From the NCBI GenBank assembly GCA_037441525.1, contig JBBISA010000001.1:62001-126000 (forward strand): DNA of 64,000 bases, given 5' to 3'. Made by a program: the position numbers and the translations under genes. The DNA comes from SKVR01 sp037441525 (lineage in GTDB: Bacteria; Bacteroidota; Bacteroidia; Bacteroidales; UBA7960). Position 1 is the stretch's first letter. Each line of letters starts with the position of its first letter. Shown piece by piece: positions 19,014 through 27,797 of the stretch. Under the pieces are notes generated by a model. That model searched no databases and was not told where the DNA came from. It saw only the letters and a list, made by a program, of their open reading frames with translations.

Positions 19014-19274
19014 TTATTTTGATTTTAAATAATACTCTTTGATTTGAAGTAATAATTGGCTATTAAATGGCATTTTTTTTTAAAATTCCCGGTTTTTGAT
19101 TATTTATTATTTAATTCTTTAATTATTTAAGCCGATTTTGATGTTATTTTATCCTTTTCAGCAACTTTTTTATCTATTATTCCTTTTGTATCCTTTAAAA
19201 TTAAGTTCATATACAGTTAACAATAATCTAAAACGATTCTATGTATTGAAGAAATAATTCTTTCATTTTAAGTG

Positions 19275-19282
19275 CAAAAATA
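19275..19282 (-). promoter_or_regulatory. Candidate -7 box of the octaheme/rhodanese operon
   Basis: TATTTTTG on the minus strand fits TAnnTTTG. It would give a leader of about 255 bases, and the FNR-type boxes would be centred about 100 and 122 bases upstream of the transcript start. Confidence 0.35.
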
Positions 19283-19361
19283 TCGCTAACTTCGATAATC
19301 ATTAACTATGGAGATACCCAAATGCATCTATCAAAAACGACCTATTAATACAAGCCAAAGC

Positions 19362-19375
19362 TTGACGCAAATCAA
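19362..19375. promoter_or_regulatory. FNR-type operator, box 1
   Basis: TTGAC-GCAA-ATCAA matches the FNR consensus TTGAT-N4-ATCAA at nine of ten fixed positions. Its centre is 22 bp, two helical turns, from box 2. Confidence 0.6.
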
Positions 19376-19383
19376 GGATTTCT

Positions 19384-19397
19384 TTGATATGCATCAA
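19384..19397. promoter_or_regulatory. FNR-type operator, box 2 (perfect)
   Basis: TTGAT-ATGC-ATCAA is a perfect match to the FNR consensus palindrome. A plus-strand -7-like box TAACATTG at 19415-19422 would put it near -40, an activating position, for the Crp/Fnr gene. Confidence 0.7.
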
Positions 19398-19586
19398 TCC
19401 CGGGTAAAAGTACCTAACATTGTATGCGTTTTCTGTGTTATTTTTATGTGCAAATGTTTTAATTTCTGAAAGTGACTAAAAAAAATTAACACTTTTATAA
19501 AACAAATCCAGGGACTTTTTAAATTTATAAATCCTGAATATTTTCTATAATTCTTTGAAAGATTTTTATCAAACCACCCTAAATCC

Positions 19587-20288
19587 ATGAACGAAATATT
19601 CAGCAATCAGAAAAGTTATTGCACCATAGAGCAGAATTTGGGTCTGTATCTCGATCTTTTAACGCAAAGCGAACTTGAGTACCTTCAGTCTAAAATGCTT
19701 GTAGTTAATTATAAGGCTGGCGAAAGCCTGTGTAAGCAGGGTACATTTGCCAATCAGATAATGATACTTCGCGATGGCTTGGTAAAACTATTTATGGAAA
19801 ATGGCCATGAAAGTCTTGTACTTCAAATACTTCCGCCCGACAATATTATAGGATTATCAAGCTGCTTTGAAGGAAATCAGCTTTATTACTTCTCAGCTCA
19901 GGCGTATCGTAATTCTGTTGTACAGGTTATTGAGATGAACGCCTTTAAAGAAGTAATGAAATCGAATTTGCACTTTGCCAATAAGATGATAAGCCTTTTA
20001 GCGGAGCATAATGTAATCATATATGGCAGGTTTTATTGCCTTACGCGTAAGCAAACCTATGGCAGACTTGCCGATGTGTTGCTGTGCCTTGCCAATCGTA
20101 TCTATAAATCACAAAAGTTTCCGCTGCAACTCTCCCGGAAAGAACTTGCCGAGTTGAGCGATATGTCGGTTGAAAGTATTGCCCGATTATTAACCTCCTT
20201 TAAATCAGAAAAAATCATTGATTTAGGATGCGATTATATAGAAATTCTCGATCAACAAAAACTCAACGAGATAAGCATCAAGGGTTAA
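19587..20288 (+). CDS. Crp/Fnr-family transcriptional regulator
   Basis: The 233-residue protein has a cyclic-nucleotide-binding-type effector domain (about 25-140), a dimer helix and a winged HTH (about 180-225). The recognition helix MSVESIARLL has Glu196 and Arg200, matching the E-x-x-S-R pattern of FNR with Ser replaced by Ala199, which suits a TTGAT half-site. There are six Cys (12, 49, 93, 151, 167, 215) but no clustered CxxC as in oxygen-sensing FNR, so the signal may be heme, redox or something else. It is divergent from the octaheme operon with FNR-type boxes between them, so control of that operon and of itself is likely. Confidence 0.88.
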   Translation: MNEIFSNQKSYCTIEQNLGLYLDLLTQSELEYLQSKMLVVNYKAGESLCKQGTFANQIMILRDGLVKLFMENGHESLVLQILPPDNIIGLSSCFEGNQLYYFSAQAYRNSVVQVIEMNAFKEVMKSNLHFANKMISLLAEHNVIIYGRFYCLTRKQTYGRLADVLLCLANRIYKSQKFPLQLSRKELAELSDMSVESIARLLTSFKSEKIIDLGCDYIEILDQQKLNEISIKG

Positions 20289-20592
20289 GATAGATTAGAA
20301 TATAATTTCCGGATGTTCTATAATAAGTTGATATTCAAAAACAATAATTTACTGTTGCAGGGTTTTGTTAACCCAATTTAAGATTTATTTGCAGCCTTAC
20401 ACCAGGTAAAGGCTATACTTTTGATTCCCGGAAAACAATTACCCTCTGCCCGATAGCTCAAATGTAAATCTATCTGTGCATTTTATGATTTATCATCCAA
20501 TAAAGTATACTCTAGGAATAGATTTTCGGGCAATTAAAATATATATAGCCCAATATAATATAAATTAACTGCTGTAAAATACAAAGCTGCAA
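20289..20592. other. Intergenic gap before the efflux operon
   Basis: About 300 AT-rich bases with no reading frame, hairpin or clear TAnnTTTG box that I can support. It should contain the promoter of the RND operon. Confidence 0.4.
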
Positions 20593-21669
20593 ATGTTTAG
20601 AAAACTCAGACCTTATCTGGTTGTGCTGGTTATAATTACGCTGATAGGGATTATATCCTATCCAAAAGTAAAACCTCTATTTAGAAAACAAAATACCCCC
20701 CCCGTGACTTCAGCTACCCAGGGCCCCAGGGCAATAAACATCAATGCCATGGTAATGAAATCCATGCGAATGGTTGATTTGGTAAATAGTTCCGGAACCC
20801 TGATTCCTGATGAGCAGGTTGATTTGGCTTTTGAAACATCCGGAAAAATCATCTCTATTTATTTTGACGAAGGTACCCGGGTAAAAAAAGGCGAGATGCT
20901 GGCCAAGATCAACGATCGGCCATTACAAGCACAGCTATTAAAGCTAAAAGCGCAGAAAAAACTTGCCGAAGAGCGCGAATTCAGGCAGCGCAGCCTGTTA
21001 TCTCGCGATGCCATTAGCCAGGAAAGTTACGACCAGGTGGTTACCGAGCTGCAAACCATTGAGGCTGATATAATGCTCATAGAGGCCCGTATTTCCGAAA
21101 CCGAACTCAGGGCTCCTTTCGATGGGGTAATAGGTTTGAGGCATGTCAGCGAAGGGGCTTTTGTGAATATGAATAACAAAATTGCCCGTTTGATTAAAAA
21201 TGATCCCCTGAAAATTGAATTTGCCATTCCGGAAAGATATTCAGGAAACGTATCGCCAGGTTTCCCCCTGCGCTTCCATCTCGATGGTATTCGCGATACC
21301 CTGACAGCCAGGGTTTACGCTGTTGATCCCAAAGTAGATGAGCGTACACGAAATATAATAGTAAGGGCACGATACAATAACCCTAACGAGTTTGTGAAAC
21401 CCGGGCGTTTTGTGGCCATACAGCTCGCAATTGCAGAAATAAACAACGCACTTGCCATTCCATCAGAAGCCTTAATACCCGAAATGGATGGCGATAGGGT
21501 GTTTGTTTTCAGGGGGGGTAAAGCTCAATCTGTTTTGGTGAACACCGGCTTACGAACCGAAAGCCTTATACAGATAACCAGCGGGCTTTCGGAGGGCGAT
21601 ACCCTTATTACCACAGGTATTCTGCAATTGCGTCAGGGCATGCCGGTAACCATCGATCAGTTACTTTAA
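20593..21669 (+). CDS. RND efflux periplasmic adaptor (MFP)
   Basis: The 358-residue protein has an N-terminal hydrophobic anchor (about 8-24), a lipoyl-like half-motif (IISIYFDEGTRVKKGEMLAK), a short coiled-coil hairpin at about 115-165, the second lipoyl half (LRAPFDGVIGLRHVSEGAFV) and beta-barrel/membrane-proximal domains. This is the HlyD/AcrA adaptor order. It bridges the inner-membrane pump and the outer-membrane channel. It is the first gene of a three-gene operon, 11 bp before the pump gene. Confidence 0.93.
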   Translation: MFRKLRPYLVVLVIITLIGIISYPKVKPLFRKQNTPPVTSATQGPRAININAMVMKSMRMVDLVNSSGTLIPDEQVDLAFETSGKIISIYFDEGTRVKKGEMLAKINDRPLQAQLLKLKAQKKLAEEREFRQRSLLSRDAISQESYDQVVTELQTIEADIMLIEARISETELRAPFDGVIGLRHVSEGAFVNMNNKIARLIKNDPLKIEFAIPERYSGNVSPGFPLRFHLDGIRDTLTARVYAVDPKVDERTRNIIVRARYNNPNEFVKPGRFVAIQLAIAEINNALAIPSEALIPEMDGDRVFVFRGGKAQSVLVNTGLRTESLIQITSGLSEGDTLITTGILQLRQGMPVTIDQLL

Positions 21670-21680
21670 CCGATACAATA

Positions 21681-24600
21681 ATGAGTATATCCTCCATTAG
21701 TATTCAAAGGCCTGTATTGGCTACAGTATTCACAATTGTAATCCTGTTGTTTGGTTTTATTGGGATGACATTTCTTGGCGTGCGTGAGTTTCCAAGTGTT
21801 GATCCGCCCATTATTTCGGTTCGCACATCATACCCGGGTGCCAACAGCGATGTAATAGATGCCCAGATAACCGAGCCCCTTGAGCAAGCCATAAATGCCG
21901 TACCAGGCATCAGGTCAATTACCAGTGTCAGTCGGCAGGGAAGCAGCAACCTAACGGTAGAATTTGAACTTTCGGTTGATATGGAAACTGCAGCCAACGA
22001 CGTTCGCGATAAGGTTGCACAGGCACTGAGACTTCTTCCGCGCGATGTTGACCCACCTGTGGTTGCCAAGGCCGATGCCGATGGAAGTCCTATCATGTTT
22101 ATAAACATTCAGAGCAACAGCCGCTCCCTTATGGAGCTCTCTGAGTATGCCGAACTCACCTTTCGCGAAAGGCTTCAAACCATTGATGGGGTAAGTGCTG
22201 TGCAGATATGGGGGCAACGTCGGTGGAGTATGCGCCTCTGGATGGACCCCACCAAACTGGCAGGTTATGGCCTTACCCCTCTCGATGTGCGAAATGCTAT
22301 AAACCGCGAAAATGTTGAACTTCCTTCGGGTAGCATTGAAGGATCAACCACCGAACTTACCATTCGTACCCTTGGATTGCTAACCACCCCCGATGAATTT
22401 AATAACCTGATTATTAGGCAGGAAGGCGATCAGGTGATTCGCTTTATGGATATAGGAAGAGCAGAACTGGGTTCTGAAGACCTGCGATCGATACTGATGC
22501 GCGACAGAGTGCCGCTGGTAGGTGTGGCTGTTATTCCACAACCCGGTTCAAATCATATTGAAATTGCAGATGAAGTATACCGGCGTTTGGAACAACTTAA
22601 GCGCGACCTTCCTGAAGATGTTTTTTATATCATTGGATTTGACAATACGGAATATATCAGATCATCAATTGTTGAGGTACAAAACACCATTTTTATTGCC
22701 TTCATTTTGGTAGTGGTAATCATTTTCTTTTTTCTGCGCGATTGGCGCACTACCCTCATTCCCATACTTGTTATTCCGGTTTCGCTGGTTGGAGCGTTTT
22801 TTATCATGTATCTTGCCGGTTTCAGTATAAATGTGCTTACGTTGCTTGCAGTGGTTCTGGCCATTGGGCTTGTGGTCGACGATGCCATTGTAATGATGGA
22901 AAATATTTATGTGAAGATTGAGCAGGGAATGACTCCTTTGCAGGCCGGATTAAAAGGTTCGCAGGAAATATTTTTTGCCATCATTGCCACCACCATTACC
23001 CTGGTTGCTGTATTTATCCCCATCGTTTTTCTGGAAGGAATGACCGGCCGATTGTTTCGCGAATTTAGTATTGTAATTGCCGGAGCAGTTGCAATAAGCT
23101 CTTTTGTGGCACTTACCTTCACCCCTATGCTTTCTACTAAAATATTGAAGCAGAGAACACAGCGAGGGGCTTTTTATAATAAAACCGAACTGGTTTTTGT
23201 GGCTCTAAACCGAGGTTATAAAAATTCGTTGGAAAGTTTCCTGGGGCGAAGATGGATAAGCTTTCCCATACTTATTGTTTCGGTATTGCTGATGGTGCTG
23301 CTTTACAACAATATTCCGGCTGAAATGGCTCCCCTGGAAGATCGTTCGCAAATTAACATCAATGCGCAAACTCCCGAAGGAGCAACTTATGAGTTTACAC
23401 GCGACTATATATTCGAAATAGCCGAGATGGTTATGAACGAAGTACCTGAAGCGATGGGGGTTAATTACATGGTATTTGGTCAGCGGGCCAATGTTCGCGT
23501 TACTCTGGTGCCCCCTTCAGAAAGGGAAAGAACACAACAGGAAATTGCAGATTTTATAACCAACAGGGTACATAAAATGACCCGCTCCAGGGCATTTGTA
23601 TTGCAACAATCGACATTTGGTGGCCGCAGGGGCGGACAACCCGTACAATATGTGTTACAGGCCCAGAGCATCGAAAAACTGCGCGAGGCATTGCCTGCCT
23701 TTATGGAGAAGGTTGACGAAAGCCAGGTACTCCAGATGGCCAATGTTAATTTACGATTCACAAAGCCCGAACTTCAGGTATCTATCAATCGCGACAAGGC
23801 CAACTTGATGGGAGTTTCAACACAGAATATCGGTCAAACACTCCAACTTGCACTTTCGGGGCAACGTTTCGGTTACTTTTTTATGCATGGTAAGCAATAT
23901 CAGATTCTGGGAGAATTGGCCCGCGAAAACCGGAACAAACCCCTCGATCTGAAATCGTTATATGTACGCAACAATAATGGCGACATGGTGCAGCTCGATA
24001 ACCTGGTTACCCTTCAGGAACAAACCGCACCACCTCAATTGTTTCGTTACAACCGTTTTGTTTCAGCTACAGTTTCATCGGGCCTGGCTCCTGGTTTTAC
24101 CATTGGCGATGGTATTGAGGAAATGAACAGGATTGCCGACGAAGTTCTTGATGAAACCTTCAGAACCGACCTTACGGGCGATTCGCGCGATTTTCAGGAG
24201 AGCGCTTCGAGCCTTCAATTTGCTTTTTTGTTGGCGCTCATTCTTATCTTCCTGGTTTTGTCCGCACAATTCGAGAGTTTCCGCGATCCGATTATTGTAA
24301 TGATTACTGTTCCGCTTGCACTTATTGGGGCATTGGCTTTCATGTGGTATTTCGACATCACCATGAACATATTTTCCCAGATCGGTATCATTATGCTCAT
24401 TGGTCTGGTATCGAAAAATGGTATTCTGATGGTGGAATTTGCCAACCAGCGAAAACTGCAGGGAATGGAGAAAATGGAAGCCATAAAATTTGCCGCCGCT
24501 GCCCGTTTCAGACCCATCCTTATGACCAGTCTTTCTACCATTCTTGGCGTATTGCCCCTAACCATGGGTTTTGGCGAAGGTGCCCAAAGCAGAGTGGCAA

Positions 24601-24734
24601 TGGGGGTTGCAGTGATTGGTGGATTGATCATTTCCACATTCCTTACTTTGTATGTTTTGCCAGCGATATATTCCTATATATCAAGTTCTAAAAAGAAAAT
24701 AATTCATGAAGAGTCATTTAACACTGTTGTTTAG
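21681..24734 (+). CDS. RND efflux pump, AcrB/MdtB-type inner-membrane subunit
   Basis: The 1017-residue protein has the RND layout of a first helix (TVFTIVILLFGFIGMTF), a large periplasmic loop, six helices, a second loop and six more helices. The fourth helix carries AIGLVVDDAIVMMEN, which contains the two proton-relay aspartates typical of drug pumps. This places it in the hydrophobe/amphiphile efflux (HAE) group rather than the heavy-metal group. It exports hydrophobic compounds by proton antiport. Its stop overlaps the TolC gene by 29 bp. Confidence 0.95.
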   Translation: MSISSISIQRPVLATVFTIVILLFGFIGMTFLGVREFPSVDPPIISVRTSYPGANSDVIDAQITEPLEQAINAVPGIRSITSVSRQGSSNLTVEFELSVDMETAANDVRDKVAQALRLLPRDVDPPVVAKADADGSPIMFINIQSNSRSLMELSEYAELTFRERLQTIDGVSAVQIWGQRRWSMRLWMDPTKLAGYGLTPLDVRNAINRENVELPSGSIEGSTTELTIRTLGLLTTPDEFNNLIIRQEGDQVIRFMDIGRAELGSEDLRSILMRDRVPLVGVAVIPQPGSNHIEIADEVYRRLEQLKRDLPEDVFYIIGFDNTEYIRSSIVEVQNTIFIAFILVVVIIFFFLRDWRTTLIPILVIPVSLVGAFFIMYLAGFSINVLTLLAVVLAIGLVVDDAIVMMENIYVKIEQGMTPLQAGLKGSQEIFFAIIATTITLVAVFIPIVFLEGMTGRLFREFSIVIAGAVAISSFVALTFTPMLSTKILKQRTQRGAFYNKTELVFVALNRGYKNSLESFLGRRWISFPILIVSVLLMVLLYNNIPAEMAPLEDRSQININAQTPEGATYEFTRDYIFEIAEMVMNEVPEAMGVNYMVFGQRANVRVTLVPPSERERTQQEIADFITNRVHKMTRSRAFVLQQSTFGGRRGGQPVQYVLQAQSIEKLREALPAFMEKVDESQVLQMANVNLRFTKPELQVSINRDKANLMGVSTQNIGQTLQLALSGQRFGYFFMHGKQYQILGELARENRNKPLDLKSLYVRNNNGDMVQLDNLVTLQEQTAPPQLFRYNRFVSATVSSGLAPGFTIGDGIEEMNRIADEVLDETFRTDLTGDSRDFQESASSLQFAFLLALILIFLVLSAQFESFRDPIIVMITVPLALIGALAFMWYFDITMNIFSQIGIIMLIGLVSKNGILMVEFANQRKLQGMEKMEAIKFAAAARFRPILMTSLSTILGVLPLTMGFGEGAQSRVAMGVAVIGGLIISTFLTLYVLPAIYSYISSSKKKIIHEESFNTVV

Positions 24735-26028
24735 TTTTTGGCTGGCCATGGCGCTTTCTGTCCATGGCCAGATTTTTTTGAGTCTTGATGATTGTATTGA
24801 TAATGCTCTCGAGAACAATTTTTCCATTCGTTTTGTAAAAAACCAGCAGCGCATATCAGGCAACAATTTTACCCGGGGCAATGCAGGCATGCTTCCATCA
24901 CTCGATGTGCGAACTACCTTTTCAGGAAATATAAATAATACTGACCAGTTCCAGCGCGATGGCGGGATAAACTCACAGCGATACATTCATAATGTTACCT
25001 CCAATACCGGATTGCAGGGTGGCTGGATGCTTTTCGACGGGTTTAGGGCGCAATTAAGGTATAAGCAACTTTCGGAGTTGAAAAATATTTCGGAACTGAA
25101 CACCCGCATTACCATTGAAAACACCATGGCAGGTGTGGCATCCGAATACTATTTCTTTATTCAGCAAAGACGTCTTTTTGATAACCTGAAATATGCTGTT
25201 GGTCTTTCGCGCGAAAGGGTTCGCATTGAACAGGAGCATTTTCTTCTTGGCTCAGGATCGAAGGTACGTTTGCTGCAGGCACAGGTGAGCTTAAATGCTG
25301 ACAGTTCGCGGCTCGAACGCCAGTATGAAGTGCTCAATGCAGTGAGGATTAATCTGGCAGAGATAATGGGACTTGCCGATTTGAATGAACAGTTTATTCC
25401 CGCCGATACTGCCATTGTTATTAATGCAAATCTTGCTTACGATGCATTGCTTTCTGAAATGATGCTCAATAATGCCAGCATACTTGCCGCTATTCATAAT
25501 ATTAAAATTGCTGAATTTGAATCTGGTATTGTTAAATCGAGACAGTACCCTTATTTTAACCTAAGTTCAGGATATGGATATACCCGTAATTTTTTTGAGG
25601 CAGGAACTCTCTCGGGCCAGCAAACCTGGGGGATGAATTACGGCCTTACCCTCGGTTTCACCATCTACGATGGTCATAATCTGAAAAGGCTGCATAACAA
25701 TTCCATTATTGAACTCGAAAACCGCGAAATAACTCTTGGACGGATTCGGCAGGAAATAATGGCCGATTTTATTACTACATACAGCAATTACACCAATTTC
25801 TTAAGGCTGCTAACCCTTGAAACCCAAAATCTTGACGTAGCCCGCGAAAATCTTGATATTGCCTTTGAACGTTATCGTCTGGGTGGATTATCGGGCTTTG
25901 AACTGCGCGAAGTGCAAAAAGACCTGCTGGCTGCCGAAGAACGCCTGTTATCTATACAATACCAGGCCAAAATGAGCGAAATTAGCCTGTTGAAACTATC
26001 AGGCCGAATATTGGATGATATTAATTGA
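24706..26028 (+). CDS. TolC-family outer-membrane efflux protein
   Basis: The 440-residue protein has a signal peptide ending near ALSVHGQIF and the two repeated OEP domains of long alpha-helical segments, with FERYRLGGLSGFELREVQKD near the C-terminus as a family signature. It forms the outer-membrane channel of the tripartite pump. Translation is coupled to the pump gene by a 29-bp overlap. The stop is 18 bp from the convergent AbgT gene and no terminator is obvious. Confidence 0.92.
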   Translation: MKSHLTLLFSFWLAMALSVHGQIFLSLDDCIDNALENNFSIRFVKNQQRISGNNFTRGNAGMLPSLDVRTTFSGNINNTDQFQRDGGINSQRYIHNVTSNTGLQGGWMLFDGFRAQLRYKQLSELKNISELNTRITIENTMAGVASEYYFFIQQRRLFDNLKYAVGLSRERVRIEQEHFLLGSGSKVRLLQAQVSLNADSSRLERQYEVLNAVRINLAEIMGLADLNEQFIPADTAIVINANLAYDALLSEMMLNNASILAAIHNIKIAEFESGIVKSRQYPYFNLSSGYGYTRNFFEAGTLSGQQTWGMNYGLTLGFTIYDGHNLKRLHNNSIIELENREITLGRIRQEIMADFITTYSNYTNFLRLLTLETQNLDVARENLDIAFERYRLGGLSGFELREVQKDLLAAEERLLSIQYQAKMSEISLLKLSGRILDDIN

Positions 26029-26045
26029 TTCCTAAAAGATTATCC

Positions 26046-27635
26046 TTATTTCAGGTAAATTGTTTCGCCAACCCCAATGGGCAGATTTAGCCCATACCAG
26101 GCAAATACCAGTGCAACCCACAAGATGAAAAGTATGGTGGCATAGGGTATCAATAGCGAAACAATGGTGCCTATCCCCACCCGTTTATCATATTTCTGAA
26201 CCCATCCCAGCAACAGCGGAAAATAAACATACAATGGGCTAACACAATTGGTAACCGAGTCGCCAACCCGGTAGATAAGTTGTACAAAGGCCGGACTGTA
26301 ATTGAGCTGATAGAGCATAGGGACAAAAATAGGGGCAAAAATGGCCCACTTGGCCGAGCCGCTTCCCATAAAAATGTTCAAAAACGCAACAATTGCCATA
26401 AACATGGTAAATAAAACCGGACCTTTTAATCCTGTTGCCTGCAGAAACTCAGCCCCTGAAATAGAAATGATTTTATCAAGATTCGACCAACTGAATAGCT
26501 CAATAAACTGGGCAACAATAAGCATAAGCACAATATACCCCGACAACCCTTTCATACCAGTTTCCATGTGTTTGATTATGTCGTTGGATCTGGTTATGGT
26601 TCCCGTAGCTTTCCCAAAATAATAACCCGGAATAGCAAAGAAGAAGAACAGGATGGGGATTAGTCCGCGAAGAAATGGTGATGGTACAACAGCACCTGTT
26701 ACCGGGTCGCGCAGAGGCCCCCAGGATGGTACCACCAGCAAGGCGATCAGGAAAACATAGATACCCAGAGCAATTCCGGCCCTCTTTAATCCGGTTTTTT
26801 CCTGTGGAGTAAGCGGGGTGTTTTGATTTTCTGTGGTAATGTCAACTATTTCGGCACCACCAAATGCCCGGCAACGAGGAATGGTGAATCTCTTTACGAT
26901 AAACGCTCCGGCAAAACCAACCATCAATGTAGATACAATCATAAAATACCAGTTCGCCGTAGCACTTACCTCAAGCCCTTCGCCAATGCCAGATGTAACC
27001 TGGGTGGTAATACCCGCCATAAGCACATCGGTTCCAGCAATAAAAAAGTTTGCAGTAAAACCAGCTGTAGCGCCCGCATACCCTGCAATTAGTCCGGCAA
27101 TAGGATGATAGCCCAATCGTGAAAATATCATGGCAGCAATGGGTGGTACGATAACAATGCCTGCATCTGAGCCAATATTGCCACATGCTCCTATAATAAA
27201 TATCACAGGCATAACTATCTGCCTGGGCACAGCGAAGGCAATTTTGCGCATAGCCAAAGCCAGCAGCCCGCTCTGCTCGGCAATGGAAACCCCCATCAAC
27301 ATAACCAAAACCAGCCCAAAAGGAGCAAAATGGGCAAAATTAGAAACCACATTAAGGACAAACCATCTGAGCCCATCGCCCGAAATAATGTTGCGGGCAG
27401 ATACTACATCTCCTTTGCCAGGATCGGTGGCGCTTACTCCCAACAGGCTGGTTACAGCACTCATTACAACAATAAAAATGCATATCCACACAAACATCCA
27501 GAAAGGATGGGGCAATTTGTTTCCCATGCGCTCAACCCAGCCAAGGAACCCCTTTGCTGTTTGAGAGTTCTGATCGTTTGATGCTCCCTGTTCTTTCTTA
27601 TTTTGATGTTGATTGTTTTCCGGGTTCAATGACAT
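26046..27635 (-). CDS. AbgT-family transporter
   Basis: The 529-residue membrane protein has the AbgT signature: GNKLPHPFWMFVWICIFIV near the start, then FAPFGLVLVMLMGVSIAEQSG and SAKWAIFAPIFVPML in the second half. The family imports p-aminobenzoyl-glutamate or exports sulfonamides; some members move short peptides. The N-terminal 28 residues are polar (Asn/Gln-rich) and probably cytosolic. It is transcribed divergently from an exported amidohydrolase, and a functional link is possible but unproven. Confidence 0.92.
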   Translation of the reverse strand: MSLNPENNQHQNKKEQGASNDQNSQTAKGFLGWVERMGNKLPHPFWMFVWICIFIVVMSAVTSLLGVSATDPGKGDVVSARNIISGDGLRWFVLNVVSNFAHFAPFGLVLVMLMGVSIAEQSGLLALAMRKIAFAVPRQIVMPVIFIIGACGNIGSDAGIVIVPPIAAMIFSRLGYHPIAGLIAGYAGATAGFTANFFIAGTDVLMAGITTQVTSGIGEGLEVSATANWYFMIVSTLMVGFAGAFIVKRFTIPRCRAFGGAEIVDITTENQNTPLTPQEKTGLKRAGIALGIYVFLIALLVVPSWGPLRDPVTGAVVPSPFLRGLIPILFFFFAIPGYYFGKATGTITRSNDIIKHMETGMKGLSGYIVLMLIVAQFIELFSWSNLDKIISISGAEFLQATGLKGPVLFTMFMAIVAFLNIFMGSGSAKWAIFAPIFVPMLYQLNYSPAFVQLIYRVGDSVTNCVSPLYVYFPLLLGWVQKYDKRVGIGTIVSLLIPYATILFILWVALVFAWYGLNLPIGVGETIYLK

Positions 27636-27797
27636 AGGTTTAGGGTTTTAAGGTGCGGCAAAAATCAGTTTTTTTTTCATCACTTCCAATAACCTGAAAA
27701 TATTTTATGTCTTTAGAGAATTGATAACTTTACCCCAATTTTACTTTAATGTGATTTAATCAATACCCCGATAAGTTATATACTCAAAACCATCATT

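Larger units (their letters stand above)
19014..19586. other. Divergent control region between the octaheme operon and the Crp/Fnr gene
   Basis: This 573-bp AT-rich stretch holds no gene. It contains two FNR-type palindromes (19362-19375 and 19384-19397), a minus-strand TATTTTTG at 19275-19282 facing the octaheme gene, and a plus-strand TAACATTG at 19415-19422 facing the regulator. The rest is AT-rich with no feature I can name. Confidence 0.55.
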
